From: Photorhabdus noenieputensis
GTDB taxonomy: Bacteria > Pseudomonadota > Gammaproteobacteria > Enterobacterales > Enterobacteriaceae
Reading direction: 5' to 3'
Assembly: GCF_018448935.1 (NCBI RefSeq)
Contig: NZ_RCWC01000011.1
Span: 1 to 64,000 of the forward strand
DNA length: 64,000 bases
The notes under the pieces are model-generated. The model made no database searches. It had not been told where the DNA came from and was given only the letters and a program-made list of their open reading frames with translations. The position numbers were made by a program, and so were the translations under genes. Of the stretch, positions 49,482 through 58,512 are shown piece by piece; within the stretch, counting starts at the first letter, position 1; the number at the start of each line of letters is the position of its first letter.

Positions 49482-51716
49482 ATGGCTGAGGGTGTTAGAA
49501 GTCCTTTATTAAATCCTGTACTATCTTTTTTAGATAAGCCAGTTCCCAATACAGTGAGTGGTGGCGGAAAAAACTCTAAAGATATAATTTGGGCGCGATT
49601 AGATGCTCAAAAAAAGAAGCTATCAAAAGAGCTTAGACACATCAGCGAAGATGATGGTATTGTTTCCCATTCAGGTAAAATTCATCTATTAGCTAAAATG
49701 TTTGATGATTCTCTTGCACCATCTTGGATCCCTGATAATTTATTTGAAACAGATGATTTAACAAGAATAGTTGCTCCGGCTTTTGATGGATACCTAGTCG
49801 AAATCTCAGGTTCTAAAATCTCTAGTTTGATTGAGAAAATAGAAAGAGCGAAAAATGGTCGAATTAAAGTCGATATTTCTCGTCTTGAAAGTATTATTGG
49901 TTTTGATAAAAATCAAGTATTAAGAGGAAGAAAGGCAAAAGCTGTCTTTGAAGCGTTCGATGATGTAGAAAAGCAGTTCAATGTTTGGGTTTTACCATTC
50001 CATGATAAAAAAGCAAGAGTATCTGTTAAGAAAGAACTTGAAGAGTTTGCTAATCAAAAGATTATTGGTTTTGGTCATTCTAAATTTGATAATGTTTTTA
50101 AAAATGAAGAAATACAAAAAAAGGGAAATAGATATTTCCCAAGAAAATTGGATGAGTATTTAATCGACGGAATATTATCATTTACCACAGTAATAAATAG
50201 TTTAGAGAATTTTAATAAATTAATTAGCTCTGGTATTGTTTATAGAATTGAGCCGGTGCATCATGTTTCAGTAAAATCAGTGCTACCAGGTAGCGGTAAA
50301 GAACCAATACCTAATTTATCTAACTTGAAAAATATCCCAACAGTAGTAATTGTTGATGGTGGTTGCTCTGCTGTTTCTTATTTACCTTTTAATGTAATGA
50401 GTATTACTCCATTAGTAGATCAGCATGATGCAGATTTAAAGCATGGTAATAAGGTTACTTCAGTAATTTGCCAAGGATCTGCGTGGAATAATAATCTCGC
50501 TTTACCTGAGTTGGAGTGCAAGTTTATTAGCGTTCAAGCAATTAATAAAAAAGGAGTCGCTATCCAACCAACAACCGAACAATTTATTAACTATCTTAGA
50601 GATGTTGCCAATGAGACAAATGGGGTATCTCAGATATGGAATCTTTCATTTAATGAGAGTGAGCCATATTATTCGAATGAGGAAATTAGTTATTTAGGGC
50701 ATGAAGTTAATAGAATTGCCCGTGAGTTTAACATATTACCAATTATTTCAATCGGTAATGTAAGTAGATCAAATAGTATAAGATTGTGTCCCCCTGCCGA
50801 TTGTGAATCTGCTTTAACTATAGCGGGACGATGTGCGGATGAAAATGGTATGGCAACTACACCTTGCTCGATGAGCTTGCGAGGGCCTGCTCCAGCAGGG
50901 ATGAAAAAGCCAGAACTATCTTGGTTTTCAACGTTACGAATGATTGGTGGGGTAATAGATACTGGAACTAGTTACAGTACACCTCTTATTTCATCAATAG
51001 CAGCCCATGCATTTAAAAATCTAAAAGAACCTACTCCTGATTTAGTTAGAGCGTTGTTAATAAATAAAGCTGATAGGTGTGTACATGATTTGCGTCTAGG
51101 TTGGGGATCACCTTGGAAAGAAGGTAATAACCTTCCTTGGTATTGTGATGAAGGGACAGTTACTCTCGCTTGGAATAGTAAAATTCGTGCAGGATTTGCA
51201 TATTATTGGAATGATATTTTTCTACCTACTGAAATGTTGGAAGATGGAAAAATTAAAGGAGAAATAATATTAACAGCAATATTAAAACCCTTGGTTTCTG
51301 AACTGGGCGGCGAAAATTATTTTGCTACTAGACTACAGTGCTCTTTGCAGAGCATTAGTAACGACGGTAAAGTAAAAAATCTTCTTGGTACTATGAAGGA
51401 ATCTAAAGAAAAAGAACTTCGGTCTCGCCAAGAGTTAGCTAAATGGAGCCCGATAAGGCATCATGGCAAATCTTTTTCAGGAGTATCCGTTGATAATACG
51501 AAGTTAAGACTCTATGCTCGAATTTTTACTCGTGATTTATATCAGTTTGATATGTCATCACACCATGAACTATCAGAACAAGAGGTATCATTTGTCTTAA
51601 CTTTTAAAAGTCACGATAAAGATTCTGGTATTTATAACTCAATGAAACAACGTTTAGGACCAAAAGTTGAAGTTGGAATAATTGAGCAAGATATTGATAT
51701 CGATAATACAATATAA
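49482..51716 (+). CDS. Subtilisin-like serine protease of an IetAS-like system (IetS-like)
   Basis: A 744-residue S8-family protease with no signal peptide, hence cytoplasmic. The catalytic triad is visible: Asp292 in VVIVDGG, His321 in KHGNKVTSVI and Ser497 in GTSYSTP, with oxyanion Asn426 in ISIGN. A 280-residue N-terminal region with no recognised fold precedes the protease domain and a 200-residue C-terminal domain follows. It is translationally coupled to the ATPase gene (SD AAGGAG overlapping the ATPase stop). In the ietAS model the ATPase and protease act together in phage defence; the trigger and substrate are unknown. Confidence 0.82.
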   Translation: MAEGVRSPLLNPVLSFLDKPVPNTVSGGGKNSKDIIWARLDAQKKKLSKELRHISEDDGIVSHSGKIHLLAKMFDDSLAPSWIPDNLFETDDLTRIVAPAFDGYLVEISGSKISSLIEKIERAKNGRIKVDISRLESIIGFDKNQVLRGRKAKAVFEAFDDVEKQFNVWVLPFHDKKARVSVKKELEEFANQKIIGFGHSKFDNVFKNEEIQKKGNRYFPRKLDEYLIDGILSFTTVINSLENFNKLISSGIVYRIEPVHHVSVKSVLPGSGKEPIPNLSNLKNIPTVVIVDGGCSAVSYLPFNVMSITPLVDQHDADLKHGNKVTSVICQGSAWNNNLALPELECKFISVQAINKKGVAIQPTTEQFINYLRDVANETNGVSQIWNLSFNESEPYYSNEEISYLGHEVNRIAREFNILPIISIGNVSRSNSIRLCPPADCESALTIAGRCADENGMATTPCSMSLRGPAPAGMKKPELSWFSTLRMIGGVIDTGTSYSTPLISSIAAHAFKNLKEPTPDLVRALLINKADRCVHDLRLGWGSPWKEGNNLPWYCDEGTVTLAWNSKIRAGFAYYWNDIFLPTEMLEDGKIKGEIILTAILKPLVSELGGENYFATRLQCSLQSISNDGKVKNLLGTMKESKEKELRSRQELAKWSPIRHHGKSFSGVSVDNTKLRLYARIFTRDLYQFDMSSHHELSEQEVSFVLTFKSHDKDSGIYNSMKQRLGPKVEVGIIEQDIDIDNTI

Positions 51717-51857
51717 ACACATAGTATCCACCTGTATTAGCTGCTTGATACAGGGGCGAATTAGAGATTTTTTATCTATCTATGTAAATTAATTGTTAGT
51801 AACGTGTCAATCCTCGCAGATGAGAGGCTTTTTCATTTCTATGCCGCTTAAAAAATT

Positions 51858-51904
51858 GAAGTGAACACTAGAAGTTGGATTTAAGGGGCTCACTTCACTT
51901 TTTT
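51858..51904 (+). terminator. Terminator candidate after the subtilase gene
   Basis: GAAGTGA (51858-51864) pairs with TCACTTC (51890-51896) and is followed by ACTTTTTT on the plus strand. The gap 51717-51932 otherwise holds only weaker hairpins, such as CCTGTAT/ATACAGG at 51731-51754. Confidence 0.55.
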
Positions 51905-51932
51905 GCGGTAGTCTCAATTGGTGGGAGATTGA

Positions 51933-53564
51933 CTACCAGAAAACAACGTACAACACAGCCAGAATAATCATAATGGCATAAGACGCAATATTAAAACTGC
52001 GGTCGGTGGCAAACATAGATGAAACTAATACGATGCCTTTAGGATCATCGTCATTAGCCGATGTACTTAAACTCGTGAATGCAATAACGACCAGAGTAAA
52101 GAGTAATGTGTAGAGCATTTGATCCATAAATGGCATCGAAAATGGCATAAATTTCAGGAATAAGGCGAAAGGTATCGATAAAATCACACCAATTATCGCC
52201 CCTTTACTGGTTGTTTTTTTCCAGAACAGGCCAAGTAAAAATACGGCTAAAATACCGGGGCTGACAAGACCGGTATATTCCTGAATATATTGGAATGCTT
52301 GGTTAATACCGCCAAGCATTGGCGCAACAAAACAGGCGATAATCAGGGCAATAATGGCAGAAATACGGCCAACATTAACCAGTTTGTGGTCGCTTGAGTC
52401 AGGCGCGATATATTCCCTATAAATGTCCATAGTGAAAATGGTGGCGGTCGAATTGAGCATTGATGCTAACGATGAAACAATAGCGGCTGCTAATGCGGCA
52501 AATACTATACCTTTAAAACCTACAGGTAGAAATTGGGTTAACCACGGATAAGCTTTATCTGCGTGCGCTGCATCAGGAATATTATTTAGCGCAAGATTGC
52601 CTAAACCTGCCATTAATTCCGGGGATGTTGTTATCACGTAAGCGGCAATGCCCGGCACAACAACCAGGAAAGGCAGAATAAGTTTTAGAAAAGCGGCGAA
52701 AACAATTCCTTTCTGTGCTTCCTGCACTGACTTGGCAGCAAGAGTACGTTGAATAATGTATTGATTGAAGCCCCAATAATAGAGGTTAGCAACCCATAAA
52801 CCGCCAATCAGTACAGCAACACCAGGCAAATTTATGAATTGAGGATTACTTTTATCTAAAATCATTTCAAAGTGTCCTGGTGCTGCATCAACCATTTTTG
52901 CAAATCCGGCCATTATACCGTCACTACCGCCAATATAGCTGATGGCGATAAATGTTGTGAGTAATCCACCTAATATCAGGAAAAACACTTGAATAACATC
53001 GGTCCAAACGATAGCTGAGAGGCCGCCGTAAATAGAGTAAACCAAGGCAAAAATTGCCAGCCCAATAATGGAATAGATCAATGGAATATTCAGAATGGTT
53101 TCAAGTGCTAAGCCACCCAAATAAAGTACAGAGGTCAGATTGACGAAAATATAGAGTGAGATCCAAAACACCGCCAGAATGGCTTTTAAATTTTTATTAA
53201 ACCGTTTTTCTACAAATTCGGGAATAGTATAAATGCCTTTCTCAATGAAAACGGGTAAGAAATATTTACCTACGATAATTAATGTAATTGCTGCCATCCA
53301 TTCATAAGACGCTATTGCTAAGCCAATGGAATAACCAGAGCCGGACATGCCGATAAATTGCTCGGCAGAAATATTTGCTGCAATTAATGAAGCGCCTATT
53401 GCCCACCAAAGTAAAGATTTACCTGCCAGGAAGTAATCTTCCGTGCTTTTATCTGAGCCTTTCTTATTTCTAGATACCCAGAGTCCCACGCTGATGATAA
53501 TGGTAACATAGAACATAAATACTAATGTATCTACCAAGCCTAAACCGTGTTTTATACCCGTCAT
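51933..53564 (-). CDS. Sodium/galactose symporter, SSS family (vSGLT-like)
   Basis: Imports galactose (or glucose) with sodium across the inner membrane. The 543-residue protein resembles Vibrio vSGLT along its whole length, including EDYFLAGKSLLWWAIGASLI, SAEQFIGMSGSGYSIGLA, ASYEWMAA and GFNQYIIQRTLAAKSV; residues lining the vSGLT sugar site (Gln in SAEQ, Glu in SYEW, Asn and Tyr in FNQY) are kept. About 14 transmembrane helices are expected. It is divergent from galTKM, which fits galactose use. The start ATG (53564-53562) lies inside the ERIC repeat and replaces the first residues found in vSGLT (here MTGIKHGL). Confidence 0.93.
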   Translation of the reverse strand: MTGIKHGLGLVDTLVFMFYVTIIISVGLWVSRNKKGSDKSTEDYFLAGKSLLWWAIGASLIAANISAEQFIGMSGSGYSIGLAIASYEWMAAITLIIVGKYFLPVFIEKGIYTIPEFVEKRFNKNLKAILAVFWISLYIFVNLTSVLYLGGLALETILNIPLIYSIIGLAIFALVYSIYGGLSAIVWTDVIQVFFLILGGLLTTFIAISYIGGSDGIMAGFAKMVDAAPGHFEMILDKSNPQFINLPGVAVLIGGLWVANLYYWGFNQYIIQRTLAAKSVQEAQKGIVFAAFLKLILPFLVVVPGIAAYVITTSPELMAGLGNLALNNIPDAAHADKAYPWLTQFLPVGFKGIVFAALAAAIVSSLASMLNSTATIFTMDIYREYIAPDSSDHKLVNVGRISAIIALIIACFVAPMLGGINQAFQYIQEYTGLVSPGILAVFLLGLFWKKTTSKGAIIGVILSIPFALFLKFMPFSMPFMDQMLYTLLFTLVVIAFTSLSTSANDDDPKGIVLVSSMFATDRSFNIASYAIMIILAVLYVVFW

Positions 53565-53679
53565 CTTTCAAGTTGCCTCTTTGTTGGCTGCACTCACTCA
53601 CCCCAGTCACATAGTTACCTATGCTCCCGGGGATTCGCTCCTTTGCCGTCGCGATGCATCTTGAAATCCATAGGGTATT
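53553..53679. repeat. ERIC intergenic repeat, copy 3, overlapping the symporter start
   Basis: 127-bp ERIC copy (tatacccgtcatctttcaag to cttgaaatccatagggtat). Its left end contains the ATG and first codons (MTGI) of the symporter gene on the minus strand, with GAGG 11 nt upstream inside the repeat. Confidence 0.92.
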
Positions 53680-54056
53680 ATAGTGGACATGTTTCTTTTC
53701 CTGGGTAGTTTATTTGATACTAAATTGTAAACGTTACCATTTGATGGGAATGTAATCAAAATCACAAAATTGTTATTAAGTATCGTATTTGTAATTTATC
53801 TTAATTCTTAATAGTTCGTTTTAATTAAGAGATTAAGTAAATTTACTGTGACTTTTAACTCATGTTTGCAGAATATATCAAAGTTAAACACCTTATCTCT
53901 CTTTTAGGCTTATATTTAAGCTTTTTATGTAATCATTTACATTTGCGTGATTAGTATCTCAGATTAGTGTTAATGTCCGTTGTTAAACTATGTCCGGTCT
54001 GAGTGTGAATAAAGATTTCCACAGCCAGTGTTGAAAAGTATAAGGTAGAGACTGCC
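53680..54056. promoter_or_regulatory. Divergent symporter-galT control region
   Basis: Intergenic region with three candidate sites. TGTAAACGTTACCA at 53726-53739 resembles a GalR/LacI-type operator centred on CG. TGTAATCAAAATCACA at 53751-53766 matches CRP consensus TGTGA-N6-TCACA at nine of ten positions. CGTGATTAGTATCTCA at 53946-53961 is a weaker CRP-like site nearer galT. Together they suggest cAMP-CRP activation and galactose induction; all binding is inferred. Confidence 0.5.
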
Positions 54057-55130
54057 ATGCCCAAAATTACATTCAATCCTGTTGAACATCCCCATCGTCG
54101 TTATAATCCGTTAACCGGGCAATGGGTTTTGGTCTCTCCTCATCGAGTGAAACGGCCGTGGCATGGGCAGGATGAGCAGCCATTGATGGACAATATCCCA
54201 AGCTATGATGAGCAATGTTTTCTTTGCCCATCAAATACACGCATTTCCGGTGATAAAAATCCTGCTTATCAAGGAACCTTTGTTTTTAATAATGATTTTT
54301 CGGCTTTAATGCCTGATTCACCTGATGTGCCTCAATTGTTTCACCCATTGTTTAAAATACAGGGAGTACGAGGATTAAGTCGAGTAATCTGTTTTTCTCC
54401 TGATCACAGTAAGACGTTGCCTGAATTGCCGGTTAAACACATTCGTCAGGTAATTGATACCTGGAATGAGCACATTGAAATACTGGGTAAGGAATATCTT
54501 TGGGTTCAAGTTTTTGAAAATAAGGGTGAAGCAATGGGATGCTCTCAGCCTCATCCACATGGGCAAATCTGGGCAAATAGTTTTCTGCCAAACGAAATTG
54601 AACGTAAAGATAAACAACAGCGTGCTTATTATCAGGAACAGGGTTCCAATTTATTGATGGATTATGTTCAGGCTGAATTAGTTGATGGTGAGCGGGTGGT
54701 GGTCGATACAATCCATTGGTTGGCGGTTGTGCCTTATTGGGCAGCATGGCCCTATGAAACCATGTTGTTACCTAAAGTTCATGTTCGTCGTATGAATGAA
54801 TTAACGGATGAACAACGCGATGATTTGGCGGTCGCGCTTAAAAAGCTTACCAGTCGTTATGACAACTTATTTCATAGCTCTTTTCCCTATTCTATGGGGT
54901 GGCATTTTGCACCGTTTTTTGAACAAGGCACCGATATTGAACATTGGCAACTGCATGCACTTTTCTATCCGCCATTATTGCGATCAGCTACTGTGCGAAA
55001 ATTTATGGTGGGCTATGAAATGTTTGCTGAAACACAACGTGATTTAACGGCAGAGCAAGTAGCTCAGCTTTTGCGTGCTGTGAGCGATGTACATTATAAA
55101 GAGCAGCAATGTTCATTATCGAGTGGCTGA
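54057..55130 (+). CDS. galT: Galactose-1-phosphate uridylyltransferase
   Basis: Leloir pathway enzyme exchanging UDP between UDP-glucose and galactose 1-phosphate. The 357-residue protein (E. coli 348) has the histidine-triad active site [16 protein letters not shown] and the N-terminal block [20 protein letters not shown]. The start follows AAGGTAGAG. First gene of galTKM; galE is not adjacent. Confidence 0.97.
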   Translation: MPKITFNPVEHPHRRYNPLTGQWVLVSPHRVKRPWHGQDEQPLMDNIPSYDEQCFLCPSNTRISGDKNPAYQGTFVFNNDFSALMPDSPDVPQLFHPLFKIQGVRGLSRVICFSPDHSKTLPELPVKHIRQVIDTWNEHIEILGKEYLWVQVFENKGEAMGCSQPHPHGQIWANSFLPNEIERKDKQQRAYYQEQGSNLLMDYVQAELVDGERVVVDTIHWLAVVPYWAAWPYETMLLPKVHVRRMNELTDEQRDDLAVALKKLTSRYDNLFHSSFPYSMGWHFAPFFEQGTDIEHWQLHALFYPPLLRSATVRKFMVGYEMFAETQRDLTAEQVAQLLRAVSDVHYKEQQCSLSSG

Positions 55131-55152
55131 TACCATATTTGAGAGTAATGTG

Positions 55153-56313
55153 ATGAAAACTTTAATTAATCGCGTTAAAGATGTTTTTGATTTAGTATTT
55201 CATTATATGCCGACACATATTATTCAAGCGCCAGGTCGGGTTAATTTGATTGGAGAGCACACTGATTATAATGATGGCTTTGTATTGCCATGTGCTATTA
55301 ATTACCAAATTGTGGTTGCGGCGGCGAAACGAGAAGATAATATTATCCGTGTTGTTTCGGTTGATTATGGCAATCAATTAGACGAATTTGATATTAGCCA
55401 ATCTATTATATTTCACGAAAGTAAAATGTGGGCCAATTATATTCGCGGTGTTGTAAAGTGTCTGCTCAGTCGTGGATATATATTTAACGGAGCAGATATT
55501 GTGGTAGCGGGTAATGTGCCGCAAGGGGCGGGATTAAGTTCATCGGCGGCACTGGAAACAGTGATTGGTCAAACAATTAAAAACCTTTACCACTTAGCCA
55601 TTAGCCAAACGGAAATTGCATTAAATGGGCAGCAAGCTGAGAATGAATTTGTCGGTTGTCATTGTGGCATTATGGATCAATTAATTTCCGCGCAAGGTAA
55701 GAAAGAGCATGCGTTATTAATTGATTGTCGTCATTTGACCACGCAAACCGTATCTATGCCGAAAGATATTGCAGTTATGATTATTAATTCAAATAAAAAA
55801 CGGCAATTGGTTGGCAGTGAATATAATATTCGTCGGGCTCAATGCGAACAAGCAGCGGCATTATTTGGGGTTAAAGCTTTGCGGGATGTGGCATTAGATG
55901 AATTTGAAAAATGGAGTGCTGAGCTTGATAGCATAGTGGCTAAACGCGCACGTCATGTAATCACAGAAAATGAACGTACACTTCTAGCAGCAAAAGCATT
56001 AGCAGAGGGTGATATACCATTAATTGCGGAACTTATGGCGCAATCACATCAGTCAATGCGTGATGATTTTGAAATTACCGTGCCTGAAATCGATACGTTG
56101 GTTGATATTGTGCAGCAAGCCATTGGTAAACAGGGTGGAGTGAGAATGACCGGTGGTGGGTTTGGTGGTTGTGTGGTGGCTTTAGTACCACAAATTCTGG
56201 TTGATGTGGTTAAGGCTGCGGTAGAGCAACACTATTTTGCGTTGACAGGTCTGAAAGAGACTATTTATGTGTGTCAGGCTTCGGAAGGTGCAAGTTTGGT
56301 TGAAACACAGTAG
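55153..56313 (+). CDS. galK: Galactokinase
   Basis: Phosphorylates alpha-D-galactose at C1. A GHMP kinase of 386 residues (E. coli 382) with the galactokinase signature [21 protein letters not shown] loop [14 protein letters not shown] and C-terminal [13 protein letters not shown]. The chosen start ATG at 55153 follows GAGAG and lies 22 nt after galT; the frame is open further upstream inside galT without support. Confidence 0.97.
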   Translation: MKTLINRVKDVFDLVFHYMPTHIIQAPGRVNLIGEHTDYNDGFVLPCAINYQIVVAAAKREDNIIRVVSVDYGNQLDEFDISQSIIFHESKMWANYIRGVVKCLLSRGYIFNGADIVVAGNVPQGAGLSSSAALETVIGQTIKNLYHLAISQTEIALNGQQAENEFVGCHCGIMDQLISAQGKKEHALLIDCRHLTTQTVSMPKDIAVMIINSNKKRQLVGSEYNIRRAQCEQAAALFGVKALRDVALDEFEKWSAELDSIVAKRARHVITENERTLLAAKALAEGDIPLIAELMAQSHQSMRDDFEITVPEIDTLVDIVQQAIGKQGGVRMTGGGFGGCVVALVPQILVDVVKAAVEQHYFALTGLKETIYVCQASEGASLVETQ

Positions 56314-56321
56314 GCAATAAA

Positions 56322-57404
56322 ATGACAGATGCTTACTTTGAATTATTGAACTCTTCAATGACACAAGATGTTGCTTGGGATGGAAAAAAAGCAAATCTTG
56401 TCTGCCTTTCTAATGTTTCAGGTTTTTCTATTGTGTTGATGGACATTGGCGCATCTTGGCTAAGTTGCCGTGTACCCTTATTAAGTGGAGAGAAAAGAGA
56501 GGTTTTACTAGGTGTTGCTACCTTAAAAGACTTTTATAAACAGACCAGTTATTTAGGTGCTACCGTAGGGCGATACGCTAATCGTATTGCAAATGGATGT
56601 TTTAATCTTGATGGTAAAACTTATCAATTACAGGTAAATCAGGCGGGAAATTGCTTGCACGGTGGGATTGAGGGTTTTGATAAGCGGCGTTGGACAATCA
56701 CTGCAAGAGATGCTTATTCGGTGAGTTTTACATTACAGTCACCGGATGGTGATCAGGGTTTTCCTGGTAATGTCGTTGTGACCGTTCGTTACGTATTAAC
56801 CAATGATAATCACGTAATCGTGGATTATTTAGCCCATACAGATGCTGCGACGCCCATTAATTTGACTAATCACGCTTATTTTAACTTGTTGGGAGCTGAC
56901 TCTGGAAAAACATGTTTATCGCATCGTCTAGAAGTGAAAAGCGACGACTATTTACCGATTAATGAAAATGGTATTCCATTGGGCCAATTGGCTCCAGTTG
57001 ATAATACAGGTTTTGATTTTCGAAAACCTAAAGCAATTAACAGTCACTTTATGCTGGATAAACAACAACAGATTGTTAATGGATACGATCATTCATTCTG
57101 GTTGCAAGCAACTTGTTTGGACACGAATCATGTAATCTCAGTCACTTCCCCCGATGAAGCAATCACAATGAAAATATTCACCACAAAACCGGCTGTGCAG
57201 TTTTACACAGGCAATTGGTTGGGTGGAACGCCTAACCGTGATGGTGGGCGATATGAGAACTATGCGGGAATGGCATTTGAGCCACAATTTTTACCGGATT
57301 CTCCCAATCATCCTGAATGGGAGCAAGAAAGCTGTATACTTCGTCCTAACCAACGCTATAAGCATCGTATTTGCTATCAGTTCGAAATCCACAATGCTTA
57401 TTAA
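56322..57404 (+). CDS. galM: Galactose mutarotase
   Basis: Interconverts beta- and alpha-D-galactose so that GalK can act. The 360-residue protein (E. coli 346) has the substrate-binding ANRIANGCFNLDG, NCLHGGIEGFDKR, catalytic His in LTNHAYFNL and catalytic Glu in FEPQFLPDSPNHPEW. Starts 8 nt after galK and closes the operon. Confidence 0.95.
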   Translation: MTDAYFELLNSSMTQDVAWDGKKANLVCLSNVSGFSIVLMDIGASWLSCRVPLLSGEKREVLLGVATLKDFYKQTSYLGATVGRYANRIANGCFNLDGKTYQLQVNQAGNCLHGGIEGFDKRRWTITARDAYSVSFTLQSPDGDQGFPGNVVVTVRYVLTNDNHVIVDYLAHTDAATPINLTNHAYFNLLGADSGKTCLSHRLEVKSDDYLPINENGIPLGQLAPVDNTGFDFRKPKAINSHFMLDKQQQIVNGYDHSFWLQATCLDTNHVISVTSPDEAITMKIFTTKPAVQFYTGNWLGGTPNRDGGRYENYAGMAFEPQFLPDSPNHPEWEQESCILRPNQRYKHRICYQFEIHNAY

Positions 57405-57514
57405 ACTTCAAGCGAGTTCAACGAGCATTAAACATTGGAAGAAATAGGATAGCAATACGCTCATAACGGACTGGAAGAGGGGGAAAAATCTACCTTCTTC
57501 CAACCCTTGGTTTA

Positions 57515-58084
57515 TTATGCTTTTATCTCGCCAATGGGCAGAATAGTGCGTCCATACTGTTCATTTAGCACTTCTGCCATTGCCAGATAAAATGCGCTGG
57601 CACCACAAATTATCCCTTCATAGCCAGCAATCGTCAGAAGAGTGGTATTTCCGGTAAAGTTGCCAATGGCTAACATAGCGAACAACAGAGTCAGACCACC
57701 AAAGATAAACTGTAGCACGCGGTTAGCCTTGAAGGTGCCAAAGAACATAAATAGAGTAAATACGCCCCACAGGCCAAGATACACCGCTAAATATTGGCTG
57801 CTGGTGGCTTCTGCCAATCCCATTTTTGGGAGAAATAATAATCCAACCAGACTGAGCCAAAACAACCCATAAGAGGTGAAAGCGGTTGCAGCAAAGGTAT
57901 TGCCTTTCTTATATTCAAAAAGCCCTGCCAGTACTTGGGCCAGGCCGCCGTAGAAAATGCCCATACTCAGGATAACGGATGCCAGCGGAAAGAAACCTGC
58001 GTTATGCAGATTCAAAAGAATGGTTGTCATGCCGAAGCCCATCAAACCTAAGGGGCCAGGATTAGCCAATTGATTAGCGTTCAT
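57515..58084 (-). CDS. satP: Acetate/succinate transporter SatP (YaaH)
   Basis: Proton-coupled acetate and succinate transporter of the AceTr (GPR1/FUN34/YaaH) family, inner membrane, six helices. From ATG at 58084 (ribosome site AGAGGA) it is 189 residues (E. coli 188), beginning [20 protein letters not shown] with the NPxPLGL family motif. An in-frame ATG at 58117, inside the ERIC repeat, would add 11 residues without family support. Confidence 0.95.
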   Translation of the reverse strand: MNANQLANPGPLGLMGFGMTTILLNLHNAGFFPLASVILSMGIFYGGLAQVLAGLFEYKKGNTFAATAFTSYGLFWLSLVGLLFLPKMGLAEATSSQYLAVYLGLWGVFTLFMFFGTFKANRVLQFIFGGLTLLFAMLAIGNFTGNTTLLTIAGYEGIICGASAFYLAMAEVLNEQYGRTILPIGEIKA

Positions 58085-58104
58085 AAGTCCTCTGAAAAAA
58101 GTCA

Positions 58105-58232
58105 TATACCCCGTCATCTTTCAAGTTGCCTCTTTGTTGGCTGCACTCACTCACCCCGGTCACATAGTTCTCTATGCTCCCGGGGATTCGCTCCCTTGCC
58201 GTCGCGATGCATCTTGAAATCCATTGGGTATA
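58105..58232. repeat. ERIC intergenic repeat, copy 4
   Basis: 128-bp ERIC copy starting 21 bp from the satP start (tataccccgtcatctttcaag to cttgaaatccattgggtata), with one extra C near its left end. It separates satP from the dnaK promoter region. Confidence 0.92.
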
Positions 58233-58319
58233 AATAGCAAAGGTGGCGAATCATAATGATCTGTCAGCAAGGAAACAATGACCTTTGAAATAATAAAAAG
58301 GTTTTTTTTCACATCCCCC

Positions 58320-58345
58320 CTTGATGATAGTTTTAACGACCCCAT
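58320..58345 (+). promoter_or_regulatory. Sigma-32 heat-shock promoter of dnaK
   Basis: CTTGATG at 58320-58326 and CCCCAT at 58340-58345, 13 bp apart, match the sigma-32 consensus and closely resemble E. coli dnaK P1. It lies about 170 bp upstream of dnaK. Confidence 0.9.
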
Positions 58346-58512
58346 CTTATAGTCAACCGCAGTTGCTAATCGCTGTCCTATACAGCCGGTATATATAAGC
58401 AAAGGTGAGGAATCGCGTAGAGGCATAAAAATGGGTGCCATTGAAAAGCAGAAAGTTATCCTCATATTGATTAGCAACTTGACTGATTACGAATTTCTTT
58501 GGAGGCGTTTAG

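Noticed and set aside
58172-58477. 101-codon minus-strand frame before dnaK
   Set aside because: It runs through the sigma-32 promoter and the ERIC repeat and has no protein-like features.
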